A stretch of 64,000 nucleotides of DNA from Mactra quadrangularis (GCA_025267735.1 CM046303.1:32216380-32280379); one strand, 5' to 3'; counted from the stretch's first letter, positions 1 to 11,502 are shown. Notes: a model not told the origin generated them from the sequence alone. A program made the numbers and translations.

Positions 1-1600
1 GTTGACAAATTCTTTAAGACTTAACCTTTCAGACTCCTTGAAAATTAAGAAGCGACATTATGAAATGATTTTATAAATTATGAGAGACTGTACCATTTAA
101 TGTTTGTATTATAGGGTACGTAAGCTTCTTTTTAGCTTCACGTTAGGCCGAACCGCGTGGATATTGTTCGAACATAACATAACATGTTTGTGTAGACATG
201 AAAACGCAAATCCATTCCAGAGATAAGACAGTATTGAAAATGAAAGTTTATGTCGTTTATCTTAACAAAATTGTTGTATTGGATAAACCACCATCCCTTT
301 TCAACAATGCTTGTAATTGATAGAACGTTGTATCATTACTCCAACTTGACACTCATAAAACATATTAAAATTATAATTTATATATTTCATTTTGATCCCG
401 AGCATTCCCTGTCGTGGATTCTGCCATTGTATTGTTAACATAGACAGAGTTTTGTTTTCTCGCACTAACTATACGTATGAATAAACAATTACCATATTTA
501 AAACAAGATCTTAAAGAGGCCCGATTTAACATAGTTATACATGTAGGCCTACTGAGTACACGAGACCAGTTTTAATAGTAAATTACTAGAAACGTGATTA
601 TGTGTTTAATATTTTGAAAATTTTGAGTGATAAATTTTTGGATATATTAAAAAATATATACACGTACATGCATATCACTGAAAGATTTTTATGCGATAAA
701 TATACACATTTTCAAGTTGAAACTCGTTTCAATTACCACTCGTGATTAAACACGAGCTTTGAATTGAGCTCTGATAGTATGGCATAGGTTTTTCAGTTGT
801 CAAAATATGTAGAGCACTTGTTCAACAAAAACAATAAAATAAAACCGAAATTAGCTTTGCTATGAACCTCTGGTAAGGCTCTTTTTATTATAAATCATTG
901 AATCTGGTGTCATTTTGCATAAATTTACTTATTTAAATGATATCATGTCAGTAATGTCCTAATGTGAAAGTGGTATATATTTCGGATACATACAATTTCG
1001 GATGTCAGCCTTTACGGTTACCAGTACAGACTACCTGTGTGTCTGAAGTTAATTATGATTGGATTAAATGAATATGACGTAAAATAAGTTAATGTCATGT
1101 CTGGCAATTGCATTTGTCATTAATAAACACACTGTTACTGAGATGTTTTACACTTTAAGATTAGATTTATAACTGAAACATGTATCATTTGTGGTTAGTA
1201 TTTCACATTATTATTGTATTTGCTATGCTCATAATGCTGTTCTTTTCTTTAGTTTAAAACTGTAAACTGTATATTTTCAGAAAGTAATTCAAATTATAAG
1301 TTAGTGAAATGTAATTAAAATGCTGTTCTGTATGGGCTAATCAATTCTAGGCTAATAAAAATATTTAATAAAAAATCACCCTGACTGGGAATTGAACTAG
1401 CGTTTCCTGGATGGTAGGTGAGAATTCAACCTTCTAGTTAAATGATTAACCATCAGCAAGGCTGTTGGAAGTGACTATAAGTCATTTAAGTCATTTACAA
1501 ATACCATTCTACAAAAAATGACAACTTAAAGTTTTCTGATTGATTAATTTTCGCAACAATTTAGTCTCCTGTTATTACTAATGCTGTGTATTTATTCCAG
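1..1600. other. Upstream non-coding region of the Kelch gene
   Basis: No coding exon is supported here. The stretch is AT-rich with many stops in all frames. It should contain the promoter and any 5' UTR exon of the Kelch gene, because the first coding exon begins just after a splice acceptor (TTTATTCCAG, ending at 1600), but I cannot place a promoter. A block at about 160-300 reappears in opposite orientation at about 5490-5615, so it belongs to a dispersed repeat. Confidence 0.5.
1383..1480 (-). repeat. Degenerate tRNA-like SINE head
   Basis: Read on the minus strand this contains a box-B-like stretch (AGTTCAATTCCC) preceded by a box-A-like stretch, as in other tRNA-derived SINE heads of this window. 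It is too diverged to fold as a functional tRNA. It is probably an old SINE fragment. Confidence 0.35.
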
Positions 1601-1629
1601 ATCTAACTTCGGTGGTGTTCATTGAAAGA

Positions 1630-2602
1630 ATGGCTTCTGGGGACCAAGAGACTGTTCAAAGTTTAGAACATTTGACATCAAATCCTCCAACAAACTTTGA
1701 TGCTTGTTTTCTTGACTTCCTTAAGAGGAGAATCAGTTCAGATGGTAGTTCAGTAGCGCCAAGTAATTCTATGGCTGATGAAGAATTCAAATTTACTGAA
1801 GCATCTCACGCTACCCGAGTTCTGACTGGTTTAAATCATTTAAGAGTTTCAGATTTATTTTGTGATATAACCCTCGCAGCTGGTGGCCAGGAGTTTAAGT
1901 GTCACAAGATAGTCCTTGCTTCATTCAGTCCATACTTTCACGCTATGTTTACAGGCAATCTTGCAGAAAGTACTCAAAATGTTGTTACCATAAATGACAT
2001 CGAAGGTTCTGTTATGGAATTGTTAATTAACTATGCTTATACATCAGACATTTTGATTAGCAGACAAAATGTTCAGGCTTTATTATCAGCAGCAAATTTA
2101 TTGGAAATTTTACCGGTGAAAGAAGCGTGTGGTGAATATCTTGAACAAAATATGGATGAAGCAAATTGTATTGGTATTCATTGCTTCGCTGAAACTCATG
2201 CTTGTACAGAATTGCAGAAAAAATCGAAAACATTCATTATGAAAAACTTTCCATCAGTCAGTCTTCAAGAAGAATATCTACAACTCACAAAAGATAAACT
2301 CATTGAATTCATACAGGATGAAGAACTGAATGCTGAAACAGAAGAACAAGTATTTAAAGCTGTTGTACGTTGGTTAGACTATGATACTGAAGGTAGAAAA
2401 CAAGACTTTGAAAGTGTATTAGAACATATTAGACTGCCGTTAATGAGTCCATACTTTTTGTATGATATTGTGGAGAAACAAGAAGTGATTAGTCAATCAG
2501 ATAAATGTAAAGCTTTAGTCGATGAAGCAAAAACCTATCAATTATTAAAAGATAGACACCATGAATTACAGAATAAAAGAACACAACTAAGGAAGTCACT
2601 TG
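1630..2602 (+). CDS. Kelch gene exon 1 (BTB and BACK)
   Basis: This exon opens after the acceptor at 1599-1600 and carries 29 nt of 5' UTR before ATG 1630. It encodes the whole BTB and BACK region. The donor is G|GTACGAG at 2603, weaker than the consensus but the only GT that joins exon 2 in frame (phase 1). Reading through adds a hydrophobic intron-encoded tail, which I reject. Confidence 0.88.
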
Positions 2603-5600
2603 GTACGAGATTTTTTTTTGGTTTTAATTTATTCACTTTTTGTATCTTAGAAGTTATAATGATTTGGTATGTGTAAAACTTAATTTTACACATACAAAAA
2701 ACATAATTTATTTGCGTTAGGGTAACTGAAAACTGACGTACATTTATTTGTTTAAACCATATTTCTCCTTTCAAGCTTTAAACTCAGATGGAAACAATAT
2801 CTCTTTTACTAAGATACAGCTATTCATGACTTGGAAGCATATGCAAGTTGTTTGGATATTTTTCACAATGATTTTAGAGCTTGTATTATTAATCGTTAAC
2901 AACATATTTTACTTTTTTAGGCCTAATAAAAAATAGGTTTATTTCGGGTTTCCCAATCGACCGTATTTTTCGCGGATTGCCGAATTTTGTTTTTTTGTTT
3001 TAGTAAACATTACGACCAAAAAGTCAAAAAAACAGGACAACAGGAGAACTGGTTTTTATTTTTTCCTACTTAGTTGTAAATACATTGTGGAAGTTGTAAA
3101 TAGACATACGTAGTAGCAATCTCCAAGCTGAATAGTCATTTATTCGGTGAGGAAGGAACGTAAAGGAATTATCGACGGTCGTCAATTTCTATAGTTGTAA
3201 ATCAATCTATATTAGCTGTACTATTATAGTTAGATCTTTGATGATATGCTGCCTGCCCTGATTCTGACGGTGGATAAAAAATTTGATTTTTTATCTCAAA
3301 ATTGCAAATTCTAGATCTAGAAAATGAAATGAAGTGAAAAGTTTACAATTTCTTTGCTATGATAATTTACCATGGTCTGCAAAACCTTGACATTTTCTTT
3401 TTGATACATAAAAATATTTCATAGAATGATCATTATATATTATTATCATTATTTATACCCCTAGGTTACATGGAGGTAATTGTATGTATGGGCGGTGAAG
3501 ATGATAAGGTTGTATTACGTAGTGTAGAAATGTTTGATCCAGAAACATTAAGATGGAAACCACTAGCTTGTCTACCATTTGCTATCAGTAAACATGGTAT
3601 TGTCTCATCAGGTATGTTATATAATGTTTTAGTGATATCATTCTACATGTAGATAACTATAAAATACTCATACCAGATAATAACTTAAAATCTCTCATAA
3701 AATTACATTTTCACAAATGACTAAGCCACTCTTGAAAACATGTTACCTGAGCTCATGTTGAAAATTATAAATTGATCTTAAACAAGAATTGACTTATAAG
3801 TATATGCCCATTGTAATTTAACCTTACAAAAACAATGTATTGTACCTTGTATTCATGTTCTTACCTTTGAAATATAATCATTCTATATTCTTAATAATCT
3901 AGTTCACATTAAACTCTTGTAATTTTACCAACCTATTCCTTATACCCAAGTGCATACTTATTTTATCTAAAACTCAAATTCCTCAAGTTATTACAGTTTC
4001 TCCTATTCTATAAACAACATGCATGCTAAACAAAAATTACCTTAGTTGTTGATGCCCCCTCAAAAATTGTTATAATAGTAAAACACTGAAATTGATTTAT
4101 ATTCTATATATTGTATACAGGGCTCGAATTTAACAAAAAAATGGACTTGCAAATTTTTGCGAGTTTATTTTATTTCAACTCGCAAAATGAAAAAATCACT
4201 TGCATTTTTTTCTCAAAATTTTAGTAGCATACATAATTTCTATTCTTTTATGCAGTATAAAAATGACATAGTACTATATTTAACTGTAGATAGAACAAGG
4301 GTGTTATTGTTGGATAGACCAAGAATATCGATCATTTTTATGGTGAATATTTAATCAATAATTCCGATCTATATTTCCGTTTCAATGCTGATTTTAGCCT
4401 CATTAGTTAAGACAGTAATATTTTGCATTGATTTCAACTCGCGAAAATTTGCGAGTTGAAATAAAAGTATCTCACAATTTTTAAAATCCACTCACATTTT
4501 CGAGTATGCGAGCTAAAATTCGAGCCCTGATTGTATATATACATATATTCTATATTTTTCAGGTGATTATATGTATTTAGCTGGTGGAGAGTTTCCTGAT
4601 GGTTCAGCAAGTCGTAGTATGTGGAGATTTGATCAAAATTTAGATCAATGGATGGAAATGATACCAATGAATATGGCTAGATCTGAACTAGGTAACATTT
4701 ATAGCTATAGTATAAATATTGTCAAAATATTTAAAGGAGTAAATAAAAAGAAAGTACATGTATAGTAAAGTTCTGATGAAACAATCAAAATCAATGATGT
4801 AAATTCTTGAATGGTCTTAGTATGGGACCTTTTTTCTTCTCAAATTAAGCATTTGGAATATAAAAGCAGATCAAAATCAAATGATATTACAATATCAACA
4901 TAGTCTTTATAACATCCTGCTCAGAGTCAAAGACACAAATTATAAACCCAGCAAATTTAAAATCACATATGAGGGATGATCCAGAAATAACCGGACTGCT
5001 GATGCAGTGTCAACAAATTTTACTGCACATACTTAAAATATATATCACAAGAAAGGGCATTTCTTGTAATTTGAGCTGTGGCACCTCAGCGTTTCCATAG
5101 TTTGTTTCAGGCTGGATTAAGATTTGTGTGTTATATTTCTCCCATTGAATGGAGAGTGTTTGCTCTTTCTTTTGGTTTATAATTTATAAATGTAGGATAA
5201 ATATTGTTGTCTCTATGTTACCAGTCCAGTTATTTCTGGATCATCCCTCGTAGAAGCATGAAATAAAGTTCCAGCAAAGTTATCTTTTTAGCACAATATA
5301 GAATTTCTTTGTTACAGTGTGGACAAAATACAAAACCCTGTTTACAATGTATATAAACAAAACAATAAAGTAACCCATGACAGGGGGTGCTCAGGATGAC
5401 AATAAATATTTATAATGTTAATTTTAGTATATATTTTATGAGTGTCTTGTTGATGTGGAAGTAACACTTTCTACCATTACAAGTATGACTAACTTAAGGG
5501 ATGTTGGTTTATCCGCCACACAAATTTTGTTAAAATAAACTTTCAATATAGTCCTATCTTTGGAATGGATTGGCTTATTTTAATGTTTCCACAAACATTT

Positions 5601-8600
5601 GATGTTATTTTGTTCAAACTATGACAATTTTAGTGCAAATTGAAAAACAACTACAAATGATGGTGTTTCATATAGTAAAAATCTACCACGTATGTCACAG
5701 TATATACACATTTAGTGCATTTTTATACCCCTGCTTTGAAGAAGAGGGGGGTATACTGTTTTACCCTTGTCTGTCCGTCCGTCACAAAATTTCCGTCACA
5801 GTTTTCTCAGCAACTATATCATGCAGCAGCCTAATACTTTGCATATTGCTTCATCCCATAGTCCCATGTGGTGTAAAGCGATTTCATGCTCCTTGCTCAT
5901 CTACTTCCTGTTTGTCGCATATTTTTAGATTTTGGCGGGGGTATCACTAGTGAGCATTAGCTCACAGATTTACTTGTTGTGACTTTTATTGTATATTTCT
6001 TGCAACATATAGGTCAGCATGTCTTAAAATAATAAGAATTTTTTTTGGACACAATTACAGACACTGAATGGTATTTTGAAATTATAGAAAAATAAACCAA
6101 ATCTGTGAACTAGTACCTTTAAATGGAGATATATTATGCTATAGGGATCTATACATTGTGTTTGTATTGTAGGTATGGCAATGTTAAATGGACATATATA
6201 TGCTATAGGAAACTATACATTGTGTTTGTATTGTAGGTATGGCAATGTTAAATGGACATATATATGCTATAGGAAACTATACATTGTGTTTGTATTGTAG
6301 GTATGGCAATGTTAAATGGACATATATATGCTATAGGAGGATGGGACGGTTCAAGTAGACTTGATAGTGTAGAAAGATATGATCCAGTATTAAATACATG
6401 GACATTTATACCTCCTATGAAGATTGCTCTAACTAGTCCTGCTGTAGTTGCTCTGAAAGGATATCTTTATGTAACTGGTAAGTTTATCATGTAAATATTA
6501 TCTCTGGCCACATCTTTATTATTTGTTTAGATAACAGAAACAAATAAAGGTATCATTTTTACAGCATTTTTTCACTATCGTTCTTCCACATTTGATGCAT
6601 CTCTGTCCTGTGTTTTCCCTTGCTATTGACAAATGGGGGTTGTACCCCTGATTTTTTAAATTAAGGGTCATTAATTTTGATATTTTTGGGGTGTCATTTA
6701 ACTACTTTATGGCAAATAATGCAAATACCATGGAAATCCACTGATTTGTATAAGCATCACTATGCCAGTGAAGCACTAGTCAGAAACTTAAACCACTTGG
6801 GACTTGAATTAGAAGGGTTTGCATCAGCATATCTATGCAAATGATGGAAATCGTAAATACTAGTAAACAAGTTGGTGTTAAGTGAAAGGAAGTTTTAGGA
6901 AATGACAGATTGTAAACAAAATTACCTTAACACTTTTAAATTTATGATTTATATTTAAATTGCAAATGTATGTACTTGTTTAACATGGCACTTGTATAAA
7001 GTATCATTCTTCTTTTTATATGCCCGAAAGAATTTCGGGCATATTATGTTATACCCCCTGGCGTCTGTCCATCCGTCCGTCTGTTAGCAATTTGGTTTCC
7101 GAAGCATAACTTAAGTTCCATTTAGCCCACAATATTCAAACTTCATACGATGATTGTCCATATCAGGTAGAAGACCCCTATTGATTTTGGGGTCACAAGG
7201 TCAAAGGTCAAGGTCACTATTACCTTAAAACTGAAAACAGTTTCCAGAGCATAACTTTAGTTGAAATATTCTCATGTCTTACAAATGCTTCATCTTAACT
7301 TAAAAAAACAACACTTTCGGGCATATAATGCTCCGCCTAGCGGTGCTCTTGTTTCAAATGTTACAATCTATTATAACCAATGCATTAATACATCTAAAAT
7401 AAAATTTAGCTAATGAAAGACTGTTTAAAATGTTATTATACTGTGTTAAGGTAAATTTGATGACACTGAATAATACATTGTGCATGTAATTCTATATATA
7501 TAGGTGGTGCTGTGCTAGAAGATGGAGATGGTATAGATTTAGTACAATGTTATAATCCTAGATTAGATATGTGGGTTGACAGACCAAACATGCAAATACC
7601 TAGATCTGGTAGTGCTTCCTGTGTTCTCAATGGACTTCTTTATGTTATAGGTACAGTATTCTAACACATTATTTTTTAGCTGGACTATTTGGAGAATAGT
7701 AGGGCTAACCTACTCAGTTTTTGGTCAGCAGAGCATCAGCATTACACTTCTTAGTAAAGATTTTTGGTGCAACATTTTATCTTTGATACTACTAAGGGAT
7801 TCACTTGAAACTTCACACATGTCTACAGGGTTACTATTGGAGGTTGAATACCAAGTTGCATAACTCTAGCATGACTTTTGACTGAATTATGCCCCTTTTA
7901 TACTTAAAAATTTCTTGGTTATTTTTTTGCTGCAACATTTATTTTTTAAACCACAGATGGGATTCACTTGAAACTTCATACATGTTTATGGGGTTACCAT
8001 TGAAGGTCAAATATCAAGTTGCATAAATTTATTATGATTTTTGACTAGATTATTACTCATAATATTTTTGTTTTACACGAGCACCAGGAATAGTAGAGCA
8101 CGCCTGTTTGTGGAAAGCTTTTGTTTATTCAGTGCTCCACATTTAATGTTGGGCCATGCCATATCGGATTTTTGTTAAGCATCCGCGTGCGCGTAGGTTT
8201 TAGGGCCCTCGATCAAACTAAAAAACAAAATTGTAGGTAAAAATTTCTTAAAATTCCGATGTTCCGGGATTCGATACGAAATTTTAATTCAGGAAAAATT
8301 GTGTTCGGCAACGACGTTATTCGTCGTAAGCAATTTATCATAACCGCGTCATTAATACAATACATGTATATATTTACGTGAAAAATAAAACGCTAGTCAT
8401 TTTATATTAAATTCAGACCATTGTTTCATATTATGAGGATGTTATTCCATTGAAAAAATATATTATAATGCATTGTTTTTGCCGTACAAATATGTGTGTT
8501 TTCGGTTTGTGTGTTTTTGTGAATAGGTACCCAGGTTTGCCAAATTTGAGTTGACGCTTACAACTTGTAACAGAATTCCAATTTGGCATGACCTTATCCT

Positions 8601-11502
8601 TTGCCTCTGACAACTTATATTTGGGTTCCGGCAACTTGTTACTGCTTGTAAACATTTGGTTTTGGCTAGTTAAATGTTTAGCTGGTTGTGCAACTGGTTA
8701 AACCTGGTATAAAAAAGTAATGTTGAACCCTGTAGTTTTGATAAGTTGAAGATTTAGCGTTTTAAACTTGCAACCTAAATATTGCGCAAATATGTTCAAT
8801 TTAAAGGTATATTATATCAAGTTTGTGATACACTTCCAATCTGTTAGTCTTTTTATGCTTTAGGTAACATTTTGGAACCTTGTGAGGGTCTTTTTAACTT
8901 ATTAACAGACAGCAACATGTTTTCACAAAATATTTCCCCCTTTCTTTAAAAAGGCTGTCTGTGAGACTTGAATTACCAGGTTTTTTTATAGATATCTGAG
9001 GAGTATCCCAGTCTTTATATCGGGGTTACGAAATCAACTGTCCGAGTTTTCCGAGTCGTACATTTTCCAAGGTTCGGACTAGTCATTATTCATTTTTTGT
9101 TAAAAATATAATTACCCCTTCAAAACGCCGTGGAAGTTATAAATAGATGTGCATAGTTACAATCGCCAAGCAAAGTTGTGGCATAATCGGCTAGAATGTA
9201 ACATTGCTGACAGTCTTTATTTTCCGAAATAAGTTGTTCGTGAAATCCAGTTACTATAATTATGCTATGCGTATATGGGTGTATATCATTATGGCAGTGG
9301 TGTAAATTTCTTTGCCTTTGAGCAGTTCCCTTGATGGTGTTTGAACTCTGGACCTCTTAGTCCCTAAGTGTGCATCCTACCATTGGACTTTGGCTCCCAC
9401 TATTAAACATACTTCAATACAATTTATCAACCATATTTTCATGTTTTAACTTTCTCAAGGTGGTTGGCATGCGTCTACAGAAAATACAAATAAAGTAGAA
9501 TGTTATGATCCAGAAAGAAATGAATGGACTCATAAAGCACCAATGTTAGAAAGAAGATATAGACCTGGTGTTGCTGTGATAGGAGATAAAATATATGTAT
9601 GTGGTGGCGAGGAAGGTTGGGATAGGTAGGATTTTTTTCACTTAACTTTTAAGGGTTCAGATGAACTAGAAAAATCATGTAAAATGAGATTTTTCTGGAA
9701 CAATCATGGAAATTGATTTTAGGGAAAATATCATGGAAAAGTCATGGAACATAAGAAAAACATCATCCAAAAAATTGAATGTGTCATGGAAAAAACAATT
9801 TTATCTCTATTTTGATTCCAGCCAATAAAAATGAATGAAAAACATGAATTCAAACAAAAATCTCATCTTTAAATGTTGAGTACAAATTATGTTTTGGTAC
9901 GAAAATTAGAATTTTACTGCAACACTGTATCCAGTTTCACTACTTGTGTTTTCTGCTGTGATGCAGTGTTTTCAAATTGTACTTGTTTTGGGTTCTTTAC
10001 GTGCCTCTGTAGCATCATGGAAAACTGAGAAGACTCATGGAAAAATCATGGAATTTTGGTGTCGAAAATTTGTATGAGCTCTGGTTTTGGAACCACTTTT
10101 TCTCCTTATGATGTCCAAAATATATTCACACAGAAAACTGCATATAAATTCAGAATGAATAATGATAATATTACTTATACAATAACAAAGATGTATTAGA
10201 GTTGCCTCTCTAGGTGTTTTCATCAAAATGGATTCTCACTTTTTACAAAATTAAGTTATAAGTATTGTTGAATTTCATTGAACTGTTGGTATCCTGTACA
10301 TTAACCCCACTGATTTAAATACTCTGAACAGAAATTCCTTACTCACTTTTGATGAAAATAGCTATCCATATCTATGTACAGGTTATATTGAGTATATAAA
10401 TCTCCATACCTTTTTTCGTCCTACTGACTTTTGGATAAAATTTTAAAATGTGTTGTATGCCGTACACAAAAATATATTGTGTTACAAATGCGTACATGTA
10501 CCACTAGTTTAGTGCTGGTTGCCTCTGTGGTCAAGATTATATTTCTCTATAGTATAAATATGATAATAATGGCACAGAGTATAAAAATATTATATTCACT
10601 GAACCAAACAATGAATGCATTACTTGATTGATCCCTTTATTTTTCAAACATATCACGTCTTAAAGACAATTTTAAAGTATAACATGTAAAATATTTTTTT
10701 TAGAATTTCGCAAAAAATGTTTCACATTCATTTAAGCAATTGTTCCTTTTAACATCATTGGGGTGCAAAATAAAAATCTTAACATCATGTGTGTCCACCT
10801 TGGTTGGCAATAATCGAAGCACAAATATAAAGGAATCAATCAAGTTGTGCATTTATTGTTTGGTTTAGTATATATTACTAATTATGGCTGTCACAATACG
10901 TTAGACGCGTATCACAATATATTGCAATATGCTGGCATAGTATCGCTATACGTATCACGATAAATGTGCACTTTTAGATTTGTTGTGCCTCCACTGTATT
11001 TAACAGAAACATTGCAAATCTAACATGCAGCTACTGATAGAATCTAGCCTCTTGAAGTATTAACCGTCATTTAGGACTGTGCCGGGCCCCATTGGTTAAA
11101 TTCTTGTAACTTAAAGTTAGATTAAATGAACAATAGCAAAACTGACGTTTCCCTACTTTTATTTCGCGAAGGGAAGAATTTTCCAATGAAAAAAAAGTAT
11201 CGCAAAATAGGGTACAATAAAAGCGTACCGTGGTACATATTGCTGCAGCTGCGTATTGTAATATTATATATACCGGTATACCAGTATACCGTGACAGCTC
11301 TATTACATGTACTTATTGTGTTGTTGTTCCATGTATTTTCAGGTATCACGATACAATAGAATGTTATAATTCTCTAACAGATACCTGGGAGATTGTTGGA
11401 GAAATGTTAACTAGTCGAAGTTGGTTAAGTTGTGTAGCAATGAGAGTTAGAAAAGATATGAACAATGCTGAATGTCATAATAAATGTACTTGGTCTGTCT
11501 AA
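1630..11502 (+). CDS. BTB-BACK-Kelch (KLHL-type) protein, 7 exons, complete
   Basis: The spliced product is 632 residues. Visible order: an N-terminal extension of ~60 residues; a BTB domain at about 65-175 (SDLFCDITL, FKCHKIVLAS, SPYFHAMFTGNL); a BACK domain at about 180-290 (EANCIGIHCFAETH, EEQVFKAVVRWLDYD, HIRLPLMSPYFL); then six Kelch repeats from about 328, each with a GG doublet and a spaced Tyr/Trp (IYAIGGWDG, LYVTGGA, LYVIGGW, IYVCGGE). Proteins with this layout are usually substrate adaptors for Cullin-3 E3 ubiquitin ligases: BTB/BACK binds CUL3 and the Kelch propeller binds the substrate. Exons: 1630-2602, 3465-3611, 4563-4691, 6301-6477, 7504-7650, 9460-9625, 11343-11502; every junction keeps frame (1899 nt including stop). 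I start at ATG 1630 (MASGDQ); a GTG at 1612 in the same exon is not a credible eukaryotic start. The linker before Kelch 1 resembles the KLHL24/KLHL6 group from memory, but I do not assign an orthologue. Introns are packed with MITEs. Confidence 0.9.
3465..3611 (+). CDS. Kelch gene exon 2 (Kelch repeat 1)
   Basis: It follows the acceptor CCCCTAG at 3464 and ends at donor G|GTATGT. It encodes GYMEVIVCMGGEDDK and the rest of Kelch blade 1, with phase 1 at both ends. Confidence 0.9.
4118..4529. mobile_element. hAT-type MITE, 412 bp, perfect 8-bp TSD
   Basis: The ends are inverted (CAGGGCTCGAATTT and AAATTCGAGCCCTG). The element is flanked by a perfect 8-bp direct repeat ATTGTATA at 4110-4117 and 4530-4537. 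An 8-bp target duplication with CAGGG-type ends fits the hAT superfamily. Subterminal CTCGCAAA/TTTGCGAG motifs are repeated. No transposase is encoded. It sits in Kelch intron 2, close to exon 3. Confidence 0.85.
4563..4691 (+). CDS. Kelch gene exon 3 (Kelch repeat 2)
   Basis: Acceptor TTTTTCAG ends at 4562 and the donor is G|GTAACA. It encodes GDYMYLAGGEFPDG through NMARSEL. Phase is 1 at both ends. The hAT MITE ends only 33 bp upstream. Confidence 0.88.
4970..5250. mobile_element. Mariner-like MITE, 281 bp, TA target site
   Basis: The terminal inverted repeats are TGAGGGATGATCCAGAAATAA on the left and its near-complement ending GGATCATCCCTCG on the right, flanked on both sides by TA (4968-4969 and 5251-5252). 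The ends and TA target fit the Tc1/mariner superfamily. No transposase coding is visible. It lies in Kelch intron 3. Confidence 0.75.
5619..6122. mobile_element. MITE (CACAGATTT family), interrupted by another element
   Basis: The two flanking parts (5619-5724 and 5979-6122) together match the same family at 11997-12353, 35844-36187 and 49980-50333. The right end CAAATCTGTGAACTAGTACC matches their inverted terminal repeat. The family has ~25-bp inverted ends built around TTTAAAGGTACTAGTTCACA. A ~254-bp element (5725-5978) is inserted in the middle. The left terminus is lost. Confidence 0.75.
5725..5978 (+). mobile_element. Helentron-like non-autonomous element, family H1
   Basis: It begins with a palindrome (TATACCCC... 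GGGGGGTATA, 5724-5755). Near the end it has an inverted copy of the start (GGCGGGGGTAT), then a perfect 6-bp-stem hairpin (GTGAGC-ATTA-GCTCAC), and ends ACTTGTT. A second copy lies at 62786-63153 on the minus strand. Boundaries come from the interrupted MITE around it: the intact MITE copy at 12186-12205 reads GTGCATTTTAGTGAC where this one is split. Classification as Helitron/Helentron-like is inferred from the end structure only. Confidence 0.7.
6122..6338 (+). repeat. 64-bp tandem repeat duplicating the exon 4 acceptor
   Basis: Two identical 64-bp units (6173-6236 and 6237-6300) precede exon 4. The first 38 nt of the unit continue as exon 4 itself (6301-6338). A diverged partial unit (6122-6172) lies further upstream. 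Each unit ends TTGTATTGTAG, so three AG acceptors (6172, 6236, 6300) are each followed by the same exon-start sequence. Confidence 0.9.
6301..6477 (+). CDS. Kelch gene exon 4 (Kelch repeat 3)
   Basis: It uses the third of three duplicated acceptors (AG at 6300) and donor G|GTAAGT. It encodes GMAMLNGHIYAIGGWDG through GYLYVTG. Only the 6300 acceptor keeps the frame intact: starting at the copy at 6237 gives an in-frame TAG at 6356-6358. Confidence 0.88.
7018..7353 (+). mobile_element. Helentron-like non-autonomous element, family H2
   Basis: It starts with a palindrome (ATATGCCCGAAAG then CTTTCGGGCATAT overlapping across AATT). The same CTTTCGGGCATATAATG appears near the 3' end, followed by hairpin GCTCCGC-CTA-GCGGTGC and terminal TCTTGTT. 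Internal TCCATCCGTCCGTCTG and GGTCAAAGGTCAAGGTCAC blocks are typical of such repeats in bivalve DNA from memory. It lies in Kelch intron 4 and has no ORF. Confidence 0.7.
7504..7650 (+). CDS. Kelch gene exon 5 (Kelch repeat 4)
   Basis: Acceptor TATATATAG ends at 7503 and the donor is G|GTACAG. It encodes GGAVLEDGDGIDLVQCYNP to GLLYVIG. Phase is 1 at both ends. Confidence 0.9.
7740..8060 (+). repeat. Two-unit ~161-bp tandem repeat (mobile-element core)
   Basis: GGATTCACTTGAAACTTCA occurs at about 7797 and again at about 7958, with matching flanks (GCAACATTT before, GGGTTAC and CAAGTTGCATAA after). A related block on the opposite strand lies at about 49450-49575. Unit length and the CATAACT-style wording resemble the arrays at 45.9-47.1 kb and 57.7-58.2 kb. 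Confidence 0.6.
9340..9405 (-). repeat. tRNA-like SINE head, degenerate
   Basis: On the minus strand it reads like a tRNA with box A (CCAATGGTAGGATGC) and box B (AGAGTTCAAAC). Stems are imperfect, so it is a SINE remnant and not a tRNA gene. Confidence 0.4.
9460..9625 (+). CDS. Kelch gene exon 6 (Kelch repeat 5, start of 6)
   Basis: Acceptor TTTCTCAAG ends at 9459 and the donor is AG|GTAGGA. It encodes GGWHASTENTNKVECYDP to VCGGEEGWD. Phase in is 1 and phase out is 2. Confidence 0.9.
10883..11302. mobile_element. hAT-like MITE (GGCTGTCAC family), diverged
   Basis: The left end TATGGCTGTCACAATACG and right end TACCGTGACAGCTCTA are inverted. The interior (CGAAGGGAAGAATTTTCC and surroundings) matches the cleaner copy at 53106-53594 in inverse orientation. 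Flanks TTACTAAT and TTACATGT are a decayed 8-bp duplication. Its right end lies 40 bp upstream of exon 7. Confidence 0.65.
11343..11502 (+). CDS. Kelch gene exon 7 (Kelch repeat 6, C-terminus)
   Basis: Acceptor GTATTTTCAG ends at 11342. It encodes YHDTIECYNSLTDTW and ends in a short Cys-containing tail, NAECHNKCTWSV, with stop TAA at 11500-11502. Phase in is 2. Confidence 0.88.

Noticed and set aside
1612..1629. Upstream GTG start giving a six-residue longer Kelch protein
   Set aside because: GTG is not a normal eukaryotic nuclear start; ATG at 1630 is in the same frame and exon.
2603..2676. Read-through of Kelch exon 1 into a hydrophobic tail
   Set aside because: It is intron sequence; splicing at 2602 joins a Kelch blade in frame.
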